DNA of 64,000 nt from contig CP109468.1 in assembly GCA_036227345.1 (NCBI GenBank), positions 8,943,179-9,007,178 on the forward strand, read 5' to 3'. The notes under the pieces were generated by a model. That model searched no databases. It was given only the letters and a program-made list of their open reading frames with translations, and was not told the origin of the DNA. This stretch comes from Streptomyces sp. NBC_01463 (GTDB lineage: Bacteria; Actinomycetota; Actinomycetes; Streptomycetales; Streptomycetaceae). Position numbers and translations under genes: made by a program. The first letter of the stretch is position 1, and every line of letters starts with the position of its first letter. Shown piece after piece: positions 1 to 9,054 of this stretch.

Positions 1-41
1 ACGCCCCACGTCGGTGAGTGAGACCCGTCGGGCGCTTTGCA

Positions 42-386
42 TCATCGACCGGCAGCAGGGTGGGGCCGAGGCGCTTGCGTCCGAGCGAATCCAACTGCTG
101 GCACGTCGTATATGCCACTGCCGGCGAGGGGGACTCTCTCAGCTCGGTGCCCCTGTGAGGCGCCTGCCGTGTCGTTCACCCGCAACAGACGTCTGCCGAC
201 CACGTCGACGAACAGGAACGATACGTACCGCGCGCCGAACCAGGCACGCAGATTGCGGGCCACGACATCAAGCGAGTCCACCAGTGCGGCATCCTCTGCC
301 GCAGCCAGTCCAAGCCGATCACACGCCACCACAGCCTCCAAAGGTCTGATGGGGACGTGGCGGCGGGCCGAGCGGTCCATCCGCAT
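42..386 (-). pseudogene. N-terminal remnant of a GAF/SpoIIE-type regulator
   Basis: The protein opens with a helical stretch, then a GAF-like core with the motif VSFLFVDVVGRRLLRV, as in the N-terminal sensor region of Streptomyces SpoIIE-type phosphatases. The match stops after PLAGSGIYDV; the remaining residues (TQAPRPHPAAGR) are Arg/Pro-rich and do not continue the family, so the gene is cut or frameshifted at about position 80. ATG at 386 is preceded by GGGAG at 4-5 bases. No phosphatase domain is present. Family assignment rests on recognition of the GAF core only. Confidence 0.5.
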
Positions 387-542
387 GGAGCTCCCGTACG
401 ACCGGCCCCGTGCCCCTTCCGCGTGGGCGGCCCCGCCCACACATCGCCCCGGCCACGGTGTGGCGGATGACCCGGCCGGGCCGCCCGCCTGTCATCTGAG
501 GTCAGGCCGCAGAAGGCTCGCGAACGCCAAGCAGCCCCAGTC

Positions 543-932
543 CTACCCGGTCTGGGCGGCGTTCATCTGAACCGGCATCCACGTCTCCATGACCGTCACG
601 ATCTCCGCCAGCCGGGACTCGAAGGCCACCACACCGACCTCGCCGGCTCCGTATTCCTGCCACAGCCCGACGAGCTGATCCTCCCGCTCGCCGAGGTCGA
701 TCAGCTTGTCGGCGAGTGCGAAGCCGTCCAGGGAAGACTTCCCGACCTCAAGCAGCCAACGACTTGCGGCCGCATCCGCGGTGATGCCGCGGCCCGCCAG
801 CTCGACGACCCTGAACGGCACCCCAGGATCAGCGGCCACAGCCAGAAACACGGCCAGCGACACCGAGTTGCGCACGACCCCCTCCGCCACCCGACAGTCC
901 CTCCCCGCAGCAGCAAGTCGCACGGTGATCAC
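543..932 (-). CDS. Hypothetical protein, 129 aa
   Basis: A GTG start gives a compact soluble protein with no signal peptide or membrane segment. It has normal Streptomyces codon usage and a regular alternation of hydrophobic positions (SVSLAVFLAVAAD, EVGVVAFESRLAEIVTVMETW), suggesting an alpha/beta fold. I do not recognise the family. It stands alone between the GAF remnant and the SMI1 gene. Confidence 0.45.
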   Translation of the reverse strand: MITVRLAAAGRDCRVAEGVVRNSVSLAVFLAVAADPGVPFRVVELAGRGITADAAASRWLLEVGKSSLDGFALADKLIDLGEREDQLVGLWQEYGAGEVGVVAFESRLAEIVTVMETWMPVQMNAAQTG

Positions 933-1009
933 GGCAAGTCGGCAGCCTACTGGGATCCCCGGCCAGGTGTCCTGAACGGGCCACTAGGCCGTCTCATTCG
1001 GGATCTTGC

Positions 1010-1600
1010 ATGATGACCGGCATGAACACGGAAACCGGTGACCCAGCCGAGTTGGCTGCCCTCCGCGAGATCTTCGCATCCCGTCCGGAGGCGCTGCCTC
1101 CCATCGGCTCGGATGCGGTGCGGTCCTTCGAAGCGGAGCACGGCATTCTACTGCCGGAGCCTTACCGCACATTCGTGGCCGAGGTCTGCGACGGTCTGCG
1201 CGCGGGGCCGCCCTACTACGGTCTGCTGCCCCTCGCGCAAACGCCCAACGACTGGGGCTCAGGCCGCCCCGAGCGCCTGCTCGCCGAACCTTTTCCTCTC
1301 ACGGAGGCATGGTTGTGGGAGGCGGAGGGCGACGAGGCGGCTCTGTCTGAGCAGGAGCTCGAAGACCGGACAGACCCCGTGTACGACCACGGCTCACTGC
1401 TGTTGGGCACCGATGGCTGCGGCATGTACTGGCACCTGATCGTCACCGGTCCGCAGCGCGGTCACGTCTGGCTGATCGACGAGAACGGCGCCATACCCTT
1501 CGGAACCCGGCCGGGCACCTGCCTGATGCCGGGCACGCCCGGATTCGCGGGCTGGGTGACCCGCTGGGTCCAGGGCCGCTCCTGGTTCGCGGATGCCTGA
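1010..1600 (+). CDS. SMI1/KNR4 family protein
   Basis: A 196-residue protein with the SMI1/KNR4 signature near residues 35-75: AVRSFEAEHGILLPEPYRTF followed by PPYYGLLPL. C-terminal motifs (GCGMYWHLIVTG, GHVWLIDENGAIPFG) fit the same fold. In bacteria these proteins often act as immunity proteins to polymorphic toxins or as binding scaffolds. No toxin gene is visible beside it, so an orphan immunity role is inference only. ATGs at 1010, 1013 and 1022 are in frame; the first is used. Confidence 0.85.
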   Translation: MMTGMNTETGDPAELAALREIFASRPEALPPIGSDAVRSFEAEHGILLPEPYRTFVAEVCDGLRAGPPYYGLLPLAQTPNDWGSGRPERLLAEPFPLTEAWLWEAEGDEAALSEQELEDRTDPVYDHGSLLLGTDGCGMYWHLIVTGPQRGHVWLIDENGAIPFGTRPGTCLMPGTPGFAGWVTRWVQGRSWFADA

Positions 1601-1610
1601 TTGTGGCCTT

Positions 1611-1976
1611 TCACCCCCGCGGTGCGACACGGATACGGTTCCCGTCAGGATCGGCTGCGAGAAAGGTCAGCCCGAACCCCGCATCATGTGGCTCCTGCAG
1701 GATCGTGACGCCTTTGGACTGCCACTGCTTGAAGATCGCATTGATCTCGTCGGGCCCATCGTTGCTGGCCAGACAGACCTCACTGGTGCGCGGGACGTCC
1801 GCTGACAGATCGTCGAACCGGCCAGACCACAAAGCGAGGTCAGCGCCTGGCCCGAGGTCGAAGGTGATGTATCTCCGAGTCTCGAACGATGGGCTCATGC
1901 CGAGGAGGTCGCCGTAGAAGCGCGCCGCGGCGGGAGCGTCGTTCACATAGACGATGGACACGACGGACGTGGTCAT
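1611..1976 (-). CDS. VOC (glyoxalase/bleomycin-resistance fold) protein
   Basis: A 121-residue single-module VOC protein. The N-terminus VSIVYVNDAPAAARFYGDLL is the classical beta-alpha opening, and the C-terminus TFLAADPDGNRIRVAPRG is the closing strand with the conserved DPDGN. Such proteins bind a metal or small ligand, or sequester antibiotics; the substrate is unknown. It is divergently transcribed from the WYL regulator at 2069, and the 92-base gap holds a small palindrome, so it is the probable target of that regulator. Confidence 0.85.
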   Translation of the reverse strand: MTTSVVSIVYVNDAPAAARFYGDLLGMSPSFETRRYITFDLGPGADLALWSGRFDDLSADVPRTSEVCLASNDGPDEINAIFKQWQSKGVTILQEPHDAGFGLTFLAADPDGNRIRVAPRG

Positions 1977-2046
1977 GGCTGTTCCTTCTCAGAGGTCGTA
2001 GGTACGCACCCACCAGCCTCACCGGGATATGCGCCGTCCTCTGTCG

Positions 2047-2064
2047 CAATTCCTGAGAAAATTG
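2047..2064. promoter_or_regulatory. Candidate operator between VOC gene and WYL regulator
   Basis: CAATT and AATTG form an inverted repeat with an 8-base spacer, 5 bases before the GTG start of the WYL regulator, in an AT-richer patch of an otherwise GC-rich gap. YafY-type regulators commonly act on the adjacent divergent gene. The site is short and only inferred. Confidence 0.3.
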
Positions 2065-2068
2065 GTGC

Positions 2069-3034
2069 GTGACCCCAGACCGCTTCTTCTCCCTGGTGCT
2101 GCTCCTGGCATCGAGGGATGCCGTGACCACACAGGAACTTGCCTCGGCTCTCGGAGTGTCCCTTCGAACCATCACCCGGGATCTGAACTGGCTCCGCGAC
2201 GCCGGTCTGCCGGTGACCGCGCAACGGGGCCGCCTCGGAGGTGTGACCATGCTGCCCGGGTCCGGGCTCGACGTCACGCGACTCACGCCGGGGGAGCGTG
2301 ATCATCTCTCGCTCGCCGGGCTGGACGAGAAGCAACGTGCGGAGCTCGACGCATCGGTCGAAAGCCGGCGCGCTCTCTCCAAGATCGCCGCCGCACAGCC
2401 ACGTCGAGTGGATGAGCGCCTGCCGCTCACCGACGTAGTGCACGTGGACAGCCGCCCCTGGCTCCAGGCACGAACCTCCGGCACGACTCCGGCTTCGCTG
2501 ATCGGAGCGGTGCGGCGAGGCCGTCGGCTACGGATCGAGTACGACAGCACACGCGAGTCGAGCCCACGCGACCTGGTCGTGGATCCCTACGGGCTGTTCG
2601 CCAAGGCCGGCATCTGGTACCTCGTCGCCGACTGTGCCCGAGTGCCACGGATGTACCGACTTGAACGGATCACCACGTGGAAGGAAGTCGACCAGCCGCG
2701 ACGGATCCGCGAGAACCAGACCCTGGCCACCGTCGCTGCAGCGCTCGTTGACCAGTGGGAACACAACCATGCGATAGAGGTCAGCGCCACCATCGACCAG
2801 ACCCAGATCGAGCGAGCGCGACGGATCCTCGGCCAACGACTCGTCCAAGACGACCATGAGGAACCCACCACCGGCCACAGGGTGAGGATCCGGTTCCAGC
2901 ACCTGGAGGACGTGCGAGCACTATTGCCGTTCGGGAGCACCATCACTGTGCACGGCCCCGCCGAAGCCAGAGCTCGCCTCGGCGACCTCGCCACCGACCT
3001 CGCCCACCACTATGCGCCGTCACCAACGTCCTGA
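2069..3034 (+). CDS. YafY-type HTH/WYL-domain transcriptional regulator
   Basis: A 321-residue protein. Residues 1-60 form a DeoR/HTH_11-type winged helix (TTQELASALGVSLRTITRDL, then GLPVTAQRGRLGG). A WYL domain spans about 150-225 and contains GLFAKAGIWYLVADC and YRLERITTW, followed by a WCX-like C-terminal extension. These proteins bind DNA through the N-terminus and sense a ligand or nucleic acid through WYL. Divergence from the VOC gene suggests local control. GTG start at 2069; no strong ribosome-binding site is visible. Confidence 0.9.
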   Translation: MTPDRFFSLVLLLASRDAVTTQELASALGVSLRTITRDLNWLRDAGLPVTAQRGRLGGVTMLPGSGLDVTRLTPGERDHLSLAGLDEKQRAELDASVESRRALSKIAAAQPRRVDERLPLTDVVHVDSRPWLQARTSGTTPASLIGAVRRGRRLRIEYDSTRESSPRDLVVDPYGLFAKAGIWYLVADCARVPRMYRLERITTWKEVDQPRRIRENQTLATVAAALVDQWEHNHAIEVSATIDQTQIERARRILGQRLVQDDHEEPTTGHRVRIRFQHLEDVRALLPFGSTITVHGPAEARARLGDLATDLAHHYAPSPTS

Positions 3035-3400
3035 CCCGCAACAACTAGTGGCGGTTCTGGAGCTACAGGCTGATGGCGCCGGCGAGAGCCGTTCCCGAGG
3101 CGCGGCACAGGCCGCGGAAGAGCTGGCGGCCACTGCTTTGCCCCGGAATCCATCACTCAAGATCTGCGACAGCTGCGGTGGCTGGGCTGAGACCCTACGG
3201 TGACACGAAGCGGTACGTCAGCCGGGACGCGGGCGTAGTGCGTGACCCACGCTGCAGGCGAGGCGTTCCGGCCTCCGCAGTGGGCCCGGCGCAACTGACG
3301 CGGGCTGTTGGGGCGTCCGTGGAGGTGGCGGGTCCAACACGGCTGAGACCGTGTGATGGGCGCCGGCCGGACGGTGTCGAGCGAAGGAGGCGTGCCTGAC
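3035..3400. other. Intergenic stretch, no gene recognised
   Basis: Short Arg/Pro-rich open frames only, none with a convincing start or family. A good ribosome-binding site (AAGGAGG, 3384-3390) belongs to the TPR gene that follows. Confidence 0.5.
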
Positions 3401-3874
3401 GTGTCGTGGAGATGGATGATCACGGGTGCAGTCGTGGCGGTGGGGGCCGCGCTAGGTGCCGTGCGGGCGAAGAGAGTGCTGGGCAACCCCTTCGGGGCGG
3501 TGGAGAAGGAACTGGACAAGCGGGATCGGACGCTGCGCGAGGAACACCCCGATACCGTGGCGCTCCGGCACCAGGCCCACTACCTGAGCGAGACCGGAGA
3601 CCTGGCCGGCGCCGTGGAAGTCTCCGAACGGATGCTCGCCGAGCGGGTGCGGGCGCTGGGCGAGGACGACCCTCATGTCCTCGTCACTCGGTACAACCTG
3701 GCCACCCTGCGCGGTAGAGCGGGGGACGGCGCCGGTGCCGCCGAGGCGTTCGAACGGCTGGCGCTCGACATGGAGCGGGTGCACGGATCCGACTACATCT
3801 ACACCGGCCAGGCCAGGCGCGCCGCCGTCCACTGGCGAAAGGAAGCGGAAGGCGGCAGCCAGGGCACCGAGTGA
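3401..3874 (+). CDS. TPR-repeat protein with N-terminal membrane segment
   Basis: GTG at 3401 is chosen because AAGGAGG lies 10 bases upstream; an ATG at 3353 lacks such a site. Residues 4-22 (WRWMITGAVVAVGAALGAV) are one hydrophobic segment. Two TPR-like units follow (HPDTVALRHQAHYLSETGDL and DPHVLVTRYNLATLRGRAGD), the type found in tetratricopeptide/NB-ARC-associated proteins. Probably a membrane-tethered scaffold; partner unknown. Confidence 0.75.
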   Translation: MSWRWMITGAVVAVGAALGAVRAKRVLGNPFGAVEKELDKRDRTLREEHPDTVALRHQAHYLSETGDLAGAVEVSERMLAERVRALGEDDPHVLVTRYNLATLRGRAGDGAGAAEAFERLALDMERVHGSDYIYTGQARRAAVHWRKEAEGGSQGTE

Positions 3875-3929
3875 CGACAGGGGCGCAGGACGTCCTGACC
3901 CGGCTGCGCGTCGACCGCATCCCGACCGC

Positions 3930-4440
3930 ATGAGCGACGACCCGGCCCTGACGCCGGCCCAGGCCGCCGCCGCGCTCGGCTACCCGGCCGGACAGGTCCG
4001 TCGCGCCAACGCACGGGCGGACGCCGTCCTGCCCGCCTGCCACGTCGGCCCATACCTGGCCGACGTCACCACCGCTCTGCACCGCGCCGGCTGGACCACC
4101 ACCCCGGCCATGCCTGACATCCAGTTCCCTGGCGATGACGGGGTAGTTGCCGCGCTCGTGCTAGTAGGCGACCAGGCCCCGGCCCCCGCCCTGGTCTGGG
4201 ACGAGCAGTACGGATGGCGTACCGCGACATCCCGCCGCCACCCGATCGCCCGGGGCGCAGCCCTTCCCTCTGAGGGCGAGGGCGTGCGCAGTCTCGCCGG
4301 GGCATCACCCGCCGCCCGGCGACGCCGTCGCCGCCCTCACGAGCCCCGACGCATAGCCCAGGAAGCACCCGCGCACCTTTCACCCCACCCGATCACGACC
4401 CAGGAACAGGCGGCGCGCGAGCGGGACACTCTGCTCGGTC
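3930..4440 (+). CDS. DUF6292-like protein, 3' end merged with another remnant
   Basis: From ATG 3930 the protein contains VGPYLADVTTALHRAGW and, about 45 residues later, PALVWDEQYGWR, the two blocks I associate with DUF6292 in Streptomyces. An N-terminal stretch LTPAQAAAALGYPAGQVRRA looks like a small helix-turn-helix. The frame runs on to 4565, but after about 4440 the homologous sequence moves to another frame (next entry), so the 3' end is not original. Function unknown. Confidence 0.5.
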
Positions 4441-4650
4441 TCATCGCACGCGGCCTGTGCGGCCTTCGCTGGGGCCACTCTTCTTGTCGGCCTGGTTTAC
4501 ACCGCACGCTCCTATGCCCTGGCCCGTCGGGGGCAGGGCACGGAGCGTTTCCGCGTCGCAGGTGACCAACTGCCCAAGGGCAGCGGACCCAAGACGCTCG
4601 CTGTCACGAAGACGCTGCATCGCACCAACCCTGGGTGGCGGACTGCTTAC
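4441..4650 (+). pseudogene. Remnant with one membrane segment
   Basis: In the third forward frame the segment GATLLVGLVYTARSYALARR, followed by GQGTERFRVAGDQL, matches the membrane-plus-linker region that precedes pentapeptide repeats in many Streptomyces proteins. No start codon or repeat domain remains, so it is a fragment joined out of frame to the preceding gene. Confidence 0.35.
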
Positions 4651-5345
4651 CCGGCGGTGACCTTGTACCGGGCCCGCAGGTGGGCCAGGAAGGTGTCAGC
4701 GTCGCCGTAGTCCTGGTCCTGCGCTCCATTGCGGTGGAGTTCTAGCCGGCTGTCGGGGTGCAGGCGGACGGTGGTGGTCGCCTGCCGCGCCGTCGCCGCC
4801 ACCGCTGCGGTGTCGGTGGAGGCCGGTATCTGCAGAACGGGGATGGTGGCGGGGAACATGGCCAGTGCTTCCTCGACGGTGGCGGCGGGTGGGTGCCCGG
4901 TGCGGTTGGCGCTGGAGACGTACAGCACCGGGTGTTCGTCCAGCAGGGACCGCAGGGGCTTCCAGCGGGCGCCGAACAGCAGCACCCAGCCGTCCTTCTC
5001 CCCCGGAGTGAGCCAGGCCGGGCGCTTCTCGCCGGGCCGCAGCGGCAGGAGGACCGTGAGGTGGGCTTCGCCCAGCAGTCGCCGTGCCAGTGTCCTGTCC
5101 TGCGGTGTGAGGTCCCACAGCCGGTCGAGCGTGTCCAGGGTGTCGGGGTGGTGGGCCCACAGGGCGACCGGCTGGTTGGCGTCCCGGCCCTTGGCCTCAT
5201 TGACGGCCCGGGGACGGGTGGCGGTGACGACATAGGTCAGCGGCGCCGGGTTGGGCAGGACGACCGCCTCGCCCGCGGCGAGAGTTTCGCGCACGGGGGC
5301 GGGGCCGGCCGGGGTCCGGGACGTGGTGTGCGCGTGGGAGGTCAC
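4647..5345 (-). CDS. Sua5/YciO/YrdC-like protein
   Basis: A 232-residue protein with a YrdC-like core: VRETLAAGEAVVLPNPAPLT at the N-terminus (where family members have a Lys-rich nucleotide site), KGRDANQPVALWAHHP (the KxR/NKP-like loop), and VLYVSSANRTGHPPAATVEE (the S-x-N/SANxSG loop). The housekeeping family makes threonylcarbamoyl-AMP; secondary copies also serve carbamoylation in natural-product pathways. GTG start overlaps the stop of the lyase/synthase gene by GTGA, so the two are translated as a unit. A specialised rather than tRNA role is inference. Confidence 0.8.
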   Translation of the reverse strand: MTSHAHTTSRTPAGPAPVRETLAAGEAVVLPNPAPLTYVVTATRPRAVNEAKGRDANQPVALWAHHPDTLDTLDRLWDLTPQDRTLARRLLGEAHLTVLLPLRPGEKRPAWLTPGEKDGWVLLFGARWKPLRSLLDEHPVLYVSSANRTGHPPAATVEEALAMFPATIPVLQIPASTDTAAVAATARQATTTVRLHPDSRLELHRNGAQDQDYGDADTFLAHLRARYKVTAG

Positions 5346-6574
5346 GGCATGCTCCCGGAGGTGGTGGTGTAGGAGAGGCCCTCAAGGTAGTCGGCGAACG
5401 CGGCGTCTTCGGTGACGGACCGTCCGGTCGCGAAGGCCCGTCTCTTGACCCAGGCCATCGCCGCGCGCGCCTGGTCCTTGTCGAGCGTGTGGCCGAGGCG
5501 GGCGGCGACCGCGATGACGACCCGCACGCTCGCCAGCTGGGTCAGCACCGCGCGCGGCTCGATGCCCAGCAGCTGCTGCGGGTCGTAGGGCTGGAACAGT
5601 TCCGGATGGACGAAAGGCGTACCGGTGGAGATGGTGCCCACGCCGGTGCCGACGATCGGGGTGGTCACCGACAGCGGCACCCCGGTCTCGTCCGCCACCA
5701 TCCGTGCGATGGCCGGCAGACGGGTCAGGTCCGGATCGGTCCACCACGGTGCACCGTCGAGAAGTTCGGGTGCGTGCCGGGCGAGGAGGAACAGCAACTG
5801 CTCGGTGGCGACCAGTCCGGCGCGCTCCGCGATGCCCAGCCAGGAGGAGGAGAGCACCCGAACCCCGGCGGCCAGGGCTTGCGGACTGTTGGCAAGACCC
5901 AGACCGAGATCGTTGTGCAGGTGCGAGGCGAGCACAGTCTCCCCGCCCGCCGCGGCCCCGACCGCGGTGAACATCTGCCGGCAGGCGTCGGGAAGCTGGG
6001 CGCCGACAGTGTCCGCCAGGACCACCAGCCCGGCGCCGACGGCGGTCAGCTCCCCGGCAAAGGTGCCCATCAGCGCGTGGTCGGCGCGGGAGGCATCGGC
6101 CAGGCACACATCCACCGCCACCTCCTCATCCAGGTCGCGGGCCCGCTTGACCAGATCAACCCCGGCCTGGAGGGCTTCGGCAGCCGGGCGGTGGACCATC
6201 ACCCGTGCCATCGCCTCCGAGGCCGGCACCACCACCATCACTCGTGCGTGACGGCTGCCCCGCACCGACGCCATCGCCTGCTCCACATCACGAACCGCCC
6301 CCCGGCACACCGCCGCCACACTCACCGCGCCCTCCGCCTCAGCCGCGACCCGGCGCACGGCCTCGTACTCCTCCGCGCACACCGCGGGGAACCCGGCGGC
6401 GAATACCACATGCCGCACCCCCTCCCCGCCGAAGACCCGGCCGGTCTCGACCGCCAGCCGCACCCGAGCCCCGGCCGACATCAGGGTCTTGGCCTGGGCG
6501 CCGTCCCGGGCGGATTCCTCCCAAAGCACCACCCGCCCCGCCACCGCGGACTCGCGCACCACATCCACCGCCAC
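5342..6574 (-). CDS. DRE-TIM metallolyase-type enzyme (HMGL/isopropylmalate synthase-like)
   Basis: A 410-residue TIM-barrel protein with WEESARDGAQ at residues 18-27 (the R-D-x-x-Q signature) and ASHLHNDLGLGLAN at about 216 (the HxH metal ligands). VDVCLADASRAD and VGTGVGTISTGTPF are further family-like loops. Start GTG at 6574 has GGGAGG 6 bases upstream, better than GTG 6604. Members condense or cleave acyl-CoA and 2-oxo acids with a divalent metal. Tight overlap with a YrdC-like partner is unusual and suggests a small dedicated pathway. Confidence 0.75.
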   Translation of the reverse strand: MAVDVVRESAVAGRVVLWEESARDGAQAKTLMSAGARVRLAVETGRVFGGEGVRHVVFAAGFPAVCAEEYEAVRRVAAEAEGAVSVAAVCRGAVRDVEQAMASVRGSRHARVMVVVPASEAMARVMVHRPAAEALQAGVDLVKRARDLDEEVAVDVCLADASRADHALMGTFAGELTAVGAGLVVLADTVGAQLPDACRQMFTAVGAAAGGETVLASHLHNDLGLGLANSPQALAAGVRVLSSSWLGIAERAGLVATEQLLFLLARHAPELLDGAPWWTDPDLTRLPAIARMVADETGVPLSVTTPIVGTGVGTISTGTPFVHPELFQPYDPQQLLGIEPRAVLTQLASVRVVIAVAARLGHTLDKDQARAAMAWVKRRAFATGRSVTEDAAFADYLEGLSYTTTSGSMP

Positions 6575-6604
6575 TGAGTCCCTCCCACCGTTCTTGACGA
6601 TCAC

Positions 6605-7488
6605 CGCCCCATGACGGTGAAGGAAGCCAGGCGGCTGCCTTCACCCACGATCACCGCGCACGGGCCCCGGTCATGGGCAGTCCCGGGCAGGACCACCCCA
6701 ACGAAGGAACGTCTCGCCACCGAAACCGCCCCGCAGTGCTATAGAGGCGGAACCACGCCCTGACACCGCCCCTTCCGGACAAGAAGAAGCCGCGCTGGAG
6801 GCGGCGCGCCCGCACTGAGTGGTGGGGTCGGCCATGCGCAGCAGGTCGATAGCGACCGCGCAAACCCGTGCGGGACACTGCTCTCGGATATCCAGGTGTG
6901 GGCCCCTGCCATCGCCCCGGCCTCCAGCTTCCACACCCGCCGGACCCCGACCCCAAGCCCCTGGCCTTCAGCCGCCCGCCTCCGGACGGTCTTCTCCCGC
7001 GCTGATCGCACGCGCCGACCGCGGCGGCGCCCGCTTCCTCGCTCCCAACACCCGGCCGCCCCCTAGGACGGCAACCAGGGCGAAGACAAGAAGGCGGAAG
7101 GAGGAGGCTGCCAAGCTTCTTCAGGGGTGCGCCTTGGCCGGAACGGTCGGCCTGGTCCTGGCCACGGCGCAGAAGCTGTGGGGAGCAAACGACTGTGGAT
7201 GCCGCAAGAGCTGAGGTTCTAGGGCGCCGCGAGGCGGACAAGCCCGTGCCCAAGGCCAGCCTCCTGACAGGACTTGGGACGTCACCGAAACTGGCCCCTC
7301 TCACCCTGCGAAGACCCGCTCTCGACCTTCCTTTCATAGCCGGTAGCTTCCCAGTGCGTCACCGACGAGGACTGGCGTCGTGGACCGCTACTGCCTGACC
7401 CTGATGATCGGACCACATCGGATCATGGCTGGCTGGTGGCCCGACCCGGTCCCGGGCGGACCGTGGACCGCAGTCCCCGCACATCCGC
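6605..7488. other. About 0.9 kb without a recognisable gene
   Basis: Only low-complexity Arg/Pro/Gly-rich open frames. The one suggestive piece is a forward frame ending near 7214 with KEEAAKLLQGCALAGTVGLV, a possible decayed membrane tail. No repeats or RNA gene seen. Confidence 0.4.
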
Positions 7489-7848
7489 TCACCAGGCTCC
7501 GTGGTGGGCGACCCCCAGGACGAGGGAGGCGACGGCCAGTGCCAGGAAGAAGCCGGCCAGGCCGTAGCCGTGGTCACGGGCGCGCAGATGGACACCTATG
7601 GCACCGAGGAAGAACAGCGTCAGCCCTACGGCAGCGGCTGTGCCGATCAACGGGACGGCGAAGCCGGCGAGGAGCCCGGCGGCCCCCGCCGCCTTGAGCA
7701 CGCCGAGCCGGAACAGCGAGGAGGCGGGCACACCGGCCTTCTCCATGTTGACGAGGATCGGTTCGTAGCGGCGGAAGTCGAGCACCGCGGACACGGTGTT
7801 GAGAGCGGCGGCCAGGGCGGTGACCACGACGTAGGAGATGAACAGCAT
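7489..7848 (-). CDS. DoxX-like membrane protein
   Basis: A 119-residue protein with four hydrophobic segments, including FISYVVVTALAAALNTVSAV and GLLAGFAVPLIGTAAAVGLT, and the DoxX-like motif FRLGVLKAAGAAGLL between them. ATG at 7848 follows GGGAACTC. It lies 132 bases downstream of the ECF41 sigma factor on the same strand. DoxX-like and oxidoreductase genes are standard ECF41 neighbours and probable targets. Confidence 0.85.
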   Translation of the reverse strand: MLFISYVVVTALAAALNTVSAVLDFRRYEPILVNMEKAGVPASSLFRLGVLKAAGAAGLLAGFAVPLIGTAAAVGLTLFFLGAIGVHLRARDHGYGLAGFFLALAVASLVLGVAHHGAW

Positions 7849-7980
7849 GATGAGTTCCCGTTCTCGTTCTCGGGTTGCCGGTGCGGTGTCGGGTGGTGCG
7901 GCGGCACGACGGGGCGATGGGACGACGGGGCGGTCGTGCGACGAGGCGACGGTGGGTGGTGTGGAGGGGCCTCAGGGCGC

Positions 7981-8931
7981 TCAGCCGAGGCCGGCGGGCG
8001 GCAGCTTGTCGGGGTTGGCGATGTTGTAGATGTCGCTGACCTGTTCGCCGTCCGGGGTCAGGTCGAGGACCATCACGGCGAAGGGGGCGTCGCCGCTGAA
8101 CAAGACCGCGGCGGGGTCCCCGTTGACCTGTCGGTAGGCGATCTCCAGGCCGTCGCGGTGGGACGCGCGGGAGATCAGCAGCCGGGCGACGTTGTCGCGG
8201 CCGTGCACCGGGCGCGGGCCCGCGATCGCGGACTTGCCGCCGCCGTCGGCCCAGAGGGTGACATCGGGGGCGAGCAGCTGCATGAGGGCGGCCATGTCCC
8301 CGCCGAACACGGCGTCCAGGAAGTGTTCGGTGGCCTGCCGGTGCAGCAGCGGATCGGGGCGGTAGCGGGGCCGGCGGGCCTGCACGTGGTCGCGGGCGCG
8401 GTGGGCCAGCTGGCGCACCGCGGCGGGGCTGCGGCCCAGGATCTCCGCCGTCTCCGTGTGGGCGTAGCCGAAGACCTCGTGCAGGACGAAGACGGCACGC
8501 TCCAGCGGGGTCAGCGTCTCCAGGACGACGAGCATCGCCATCGACACGGACTCGGAGCGCTCCGCCCGGTCGGCGGTCTCGTCCTCGGTGGGCGGCGGGC
8601 TGTCGGTGGTCGAGACGAGCGGCTCGGGCAGCCACGTACCGACGTACGTCTCACGGCGGCGGTTGATGGCCGCCTGCCGGGAGAGGGCCTTGTTCACGGC
8701 GATCCGTACGAGGTAGGCGCGCGGGCTCTCGATCGGCTCCGCGCCGGGCGCCTCGTTCCGGGCCGTCCAGGAGAGCCAGGTCTCCTGGAGGATGTCCTCG
8801 GTGTCGGCGACGCTGCCGAGCATGTTGTAGACGAGCGAGAACAGCAGCTCGCGGTGGTCGACGAACACCTCGGTGGCGGTGCCGGAGCCCGTTCCGGGGC
8901 TGGGGCCAGGTTCGGTGCCGGGGTCGGACAT
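7981..8931 (-). CDS. ECF41-type RNA polymerase sigma factor
   Basis: A 316-residue extracytoplasmic-function sigma factor. Sigma2 starts at about residue 25 (LLFSLVYNMLGSVADTEDIL) and sigma4 at about 130 (LTPLERAVFVLHEVFGYAH). A SnoaL/NTF2-like C-terminal domain follows. All three ECF41 hallmarks are present: the WLPEP linker, DGGGK and NPDKL. In this group the C-terminal domain regulates the sigma factor in place of a separate anti-sigma protein. ATG 8931 is preceded by AGGAGG. The downstream DoxX gene is the likely regulon member. Confidence 0.93.
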   Translation of the reverse strand: MSDPGTEPGPSPGTGSGTATEVFVDHRELLFSLVYNMLGSVADTEDILQETWLSWTARNEAPGAEPIESPRAYLVRIAVNKALSRQAAINRRRETYVGTWLPEPLVSTTDSPPPTEDETADRAERSESVSMAMLVVLETLTPLERAVFVLHEVFGYAHTETAEILGRSPAAVRQLAHRARDHVQARRPRYRPDPLLHRQATEHFLDAVFGGDMAALMQLLAPDVTLWADGGGKSAIAGPRPVHGRDNVARLLISRASHRDGLEIAYRQVNGDPAAVLFSGDAPFAVMVLDLTPDGEQVSDIYNIANPDKLPPAGLG

Positions 8932-9054
8932 CAGGTGCCTCCTGTCGCGGATGCACCCTGAGACTGCTGCCGGGGCGCGAGTGTGACATCCGGACCTGGG
9001 CCTGCACGGTGGGCGGGCCTTGGGCACCGGCACCAGGGCACGCAAACGAAGACC

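Noticed and set aside
4647-5345. Housekeeping tRNA threonylcarbamoyl-AMP synthase
   Set aside because: The YrdC-like fold is clear, but coupling to a DRE-TIM enzyme on an accessory arm and the divergent N-terminal substrate loop argue for a specialised paralogue.
6651-7337. A 228-codon reverse frame in the 6.6-7.4 kb gap
   Set aside because: Arg/Gly/Ser-rich throughout with no conserved block and no ribosome-binding site.
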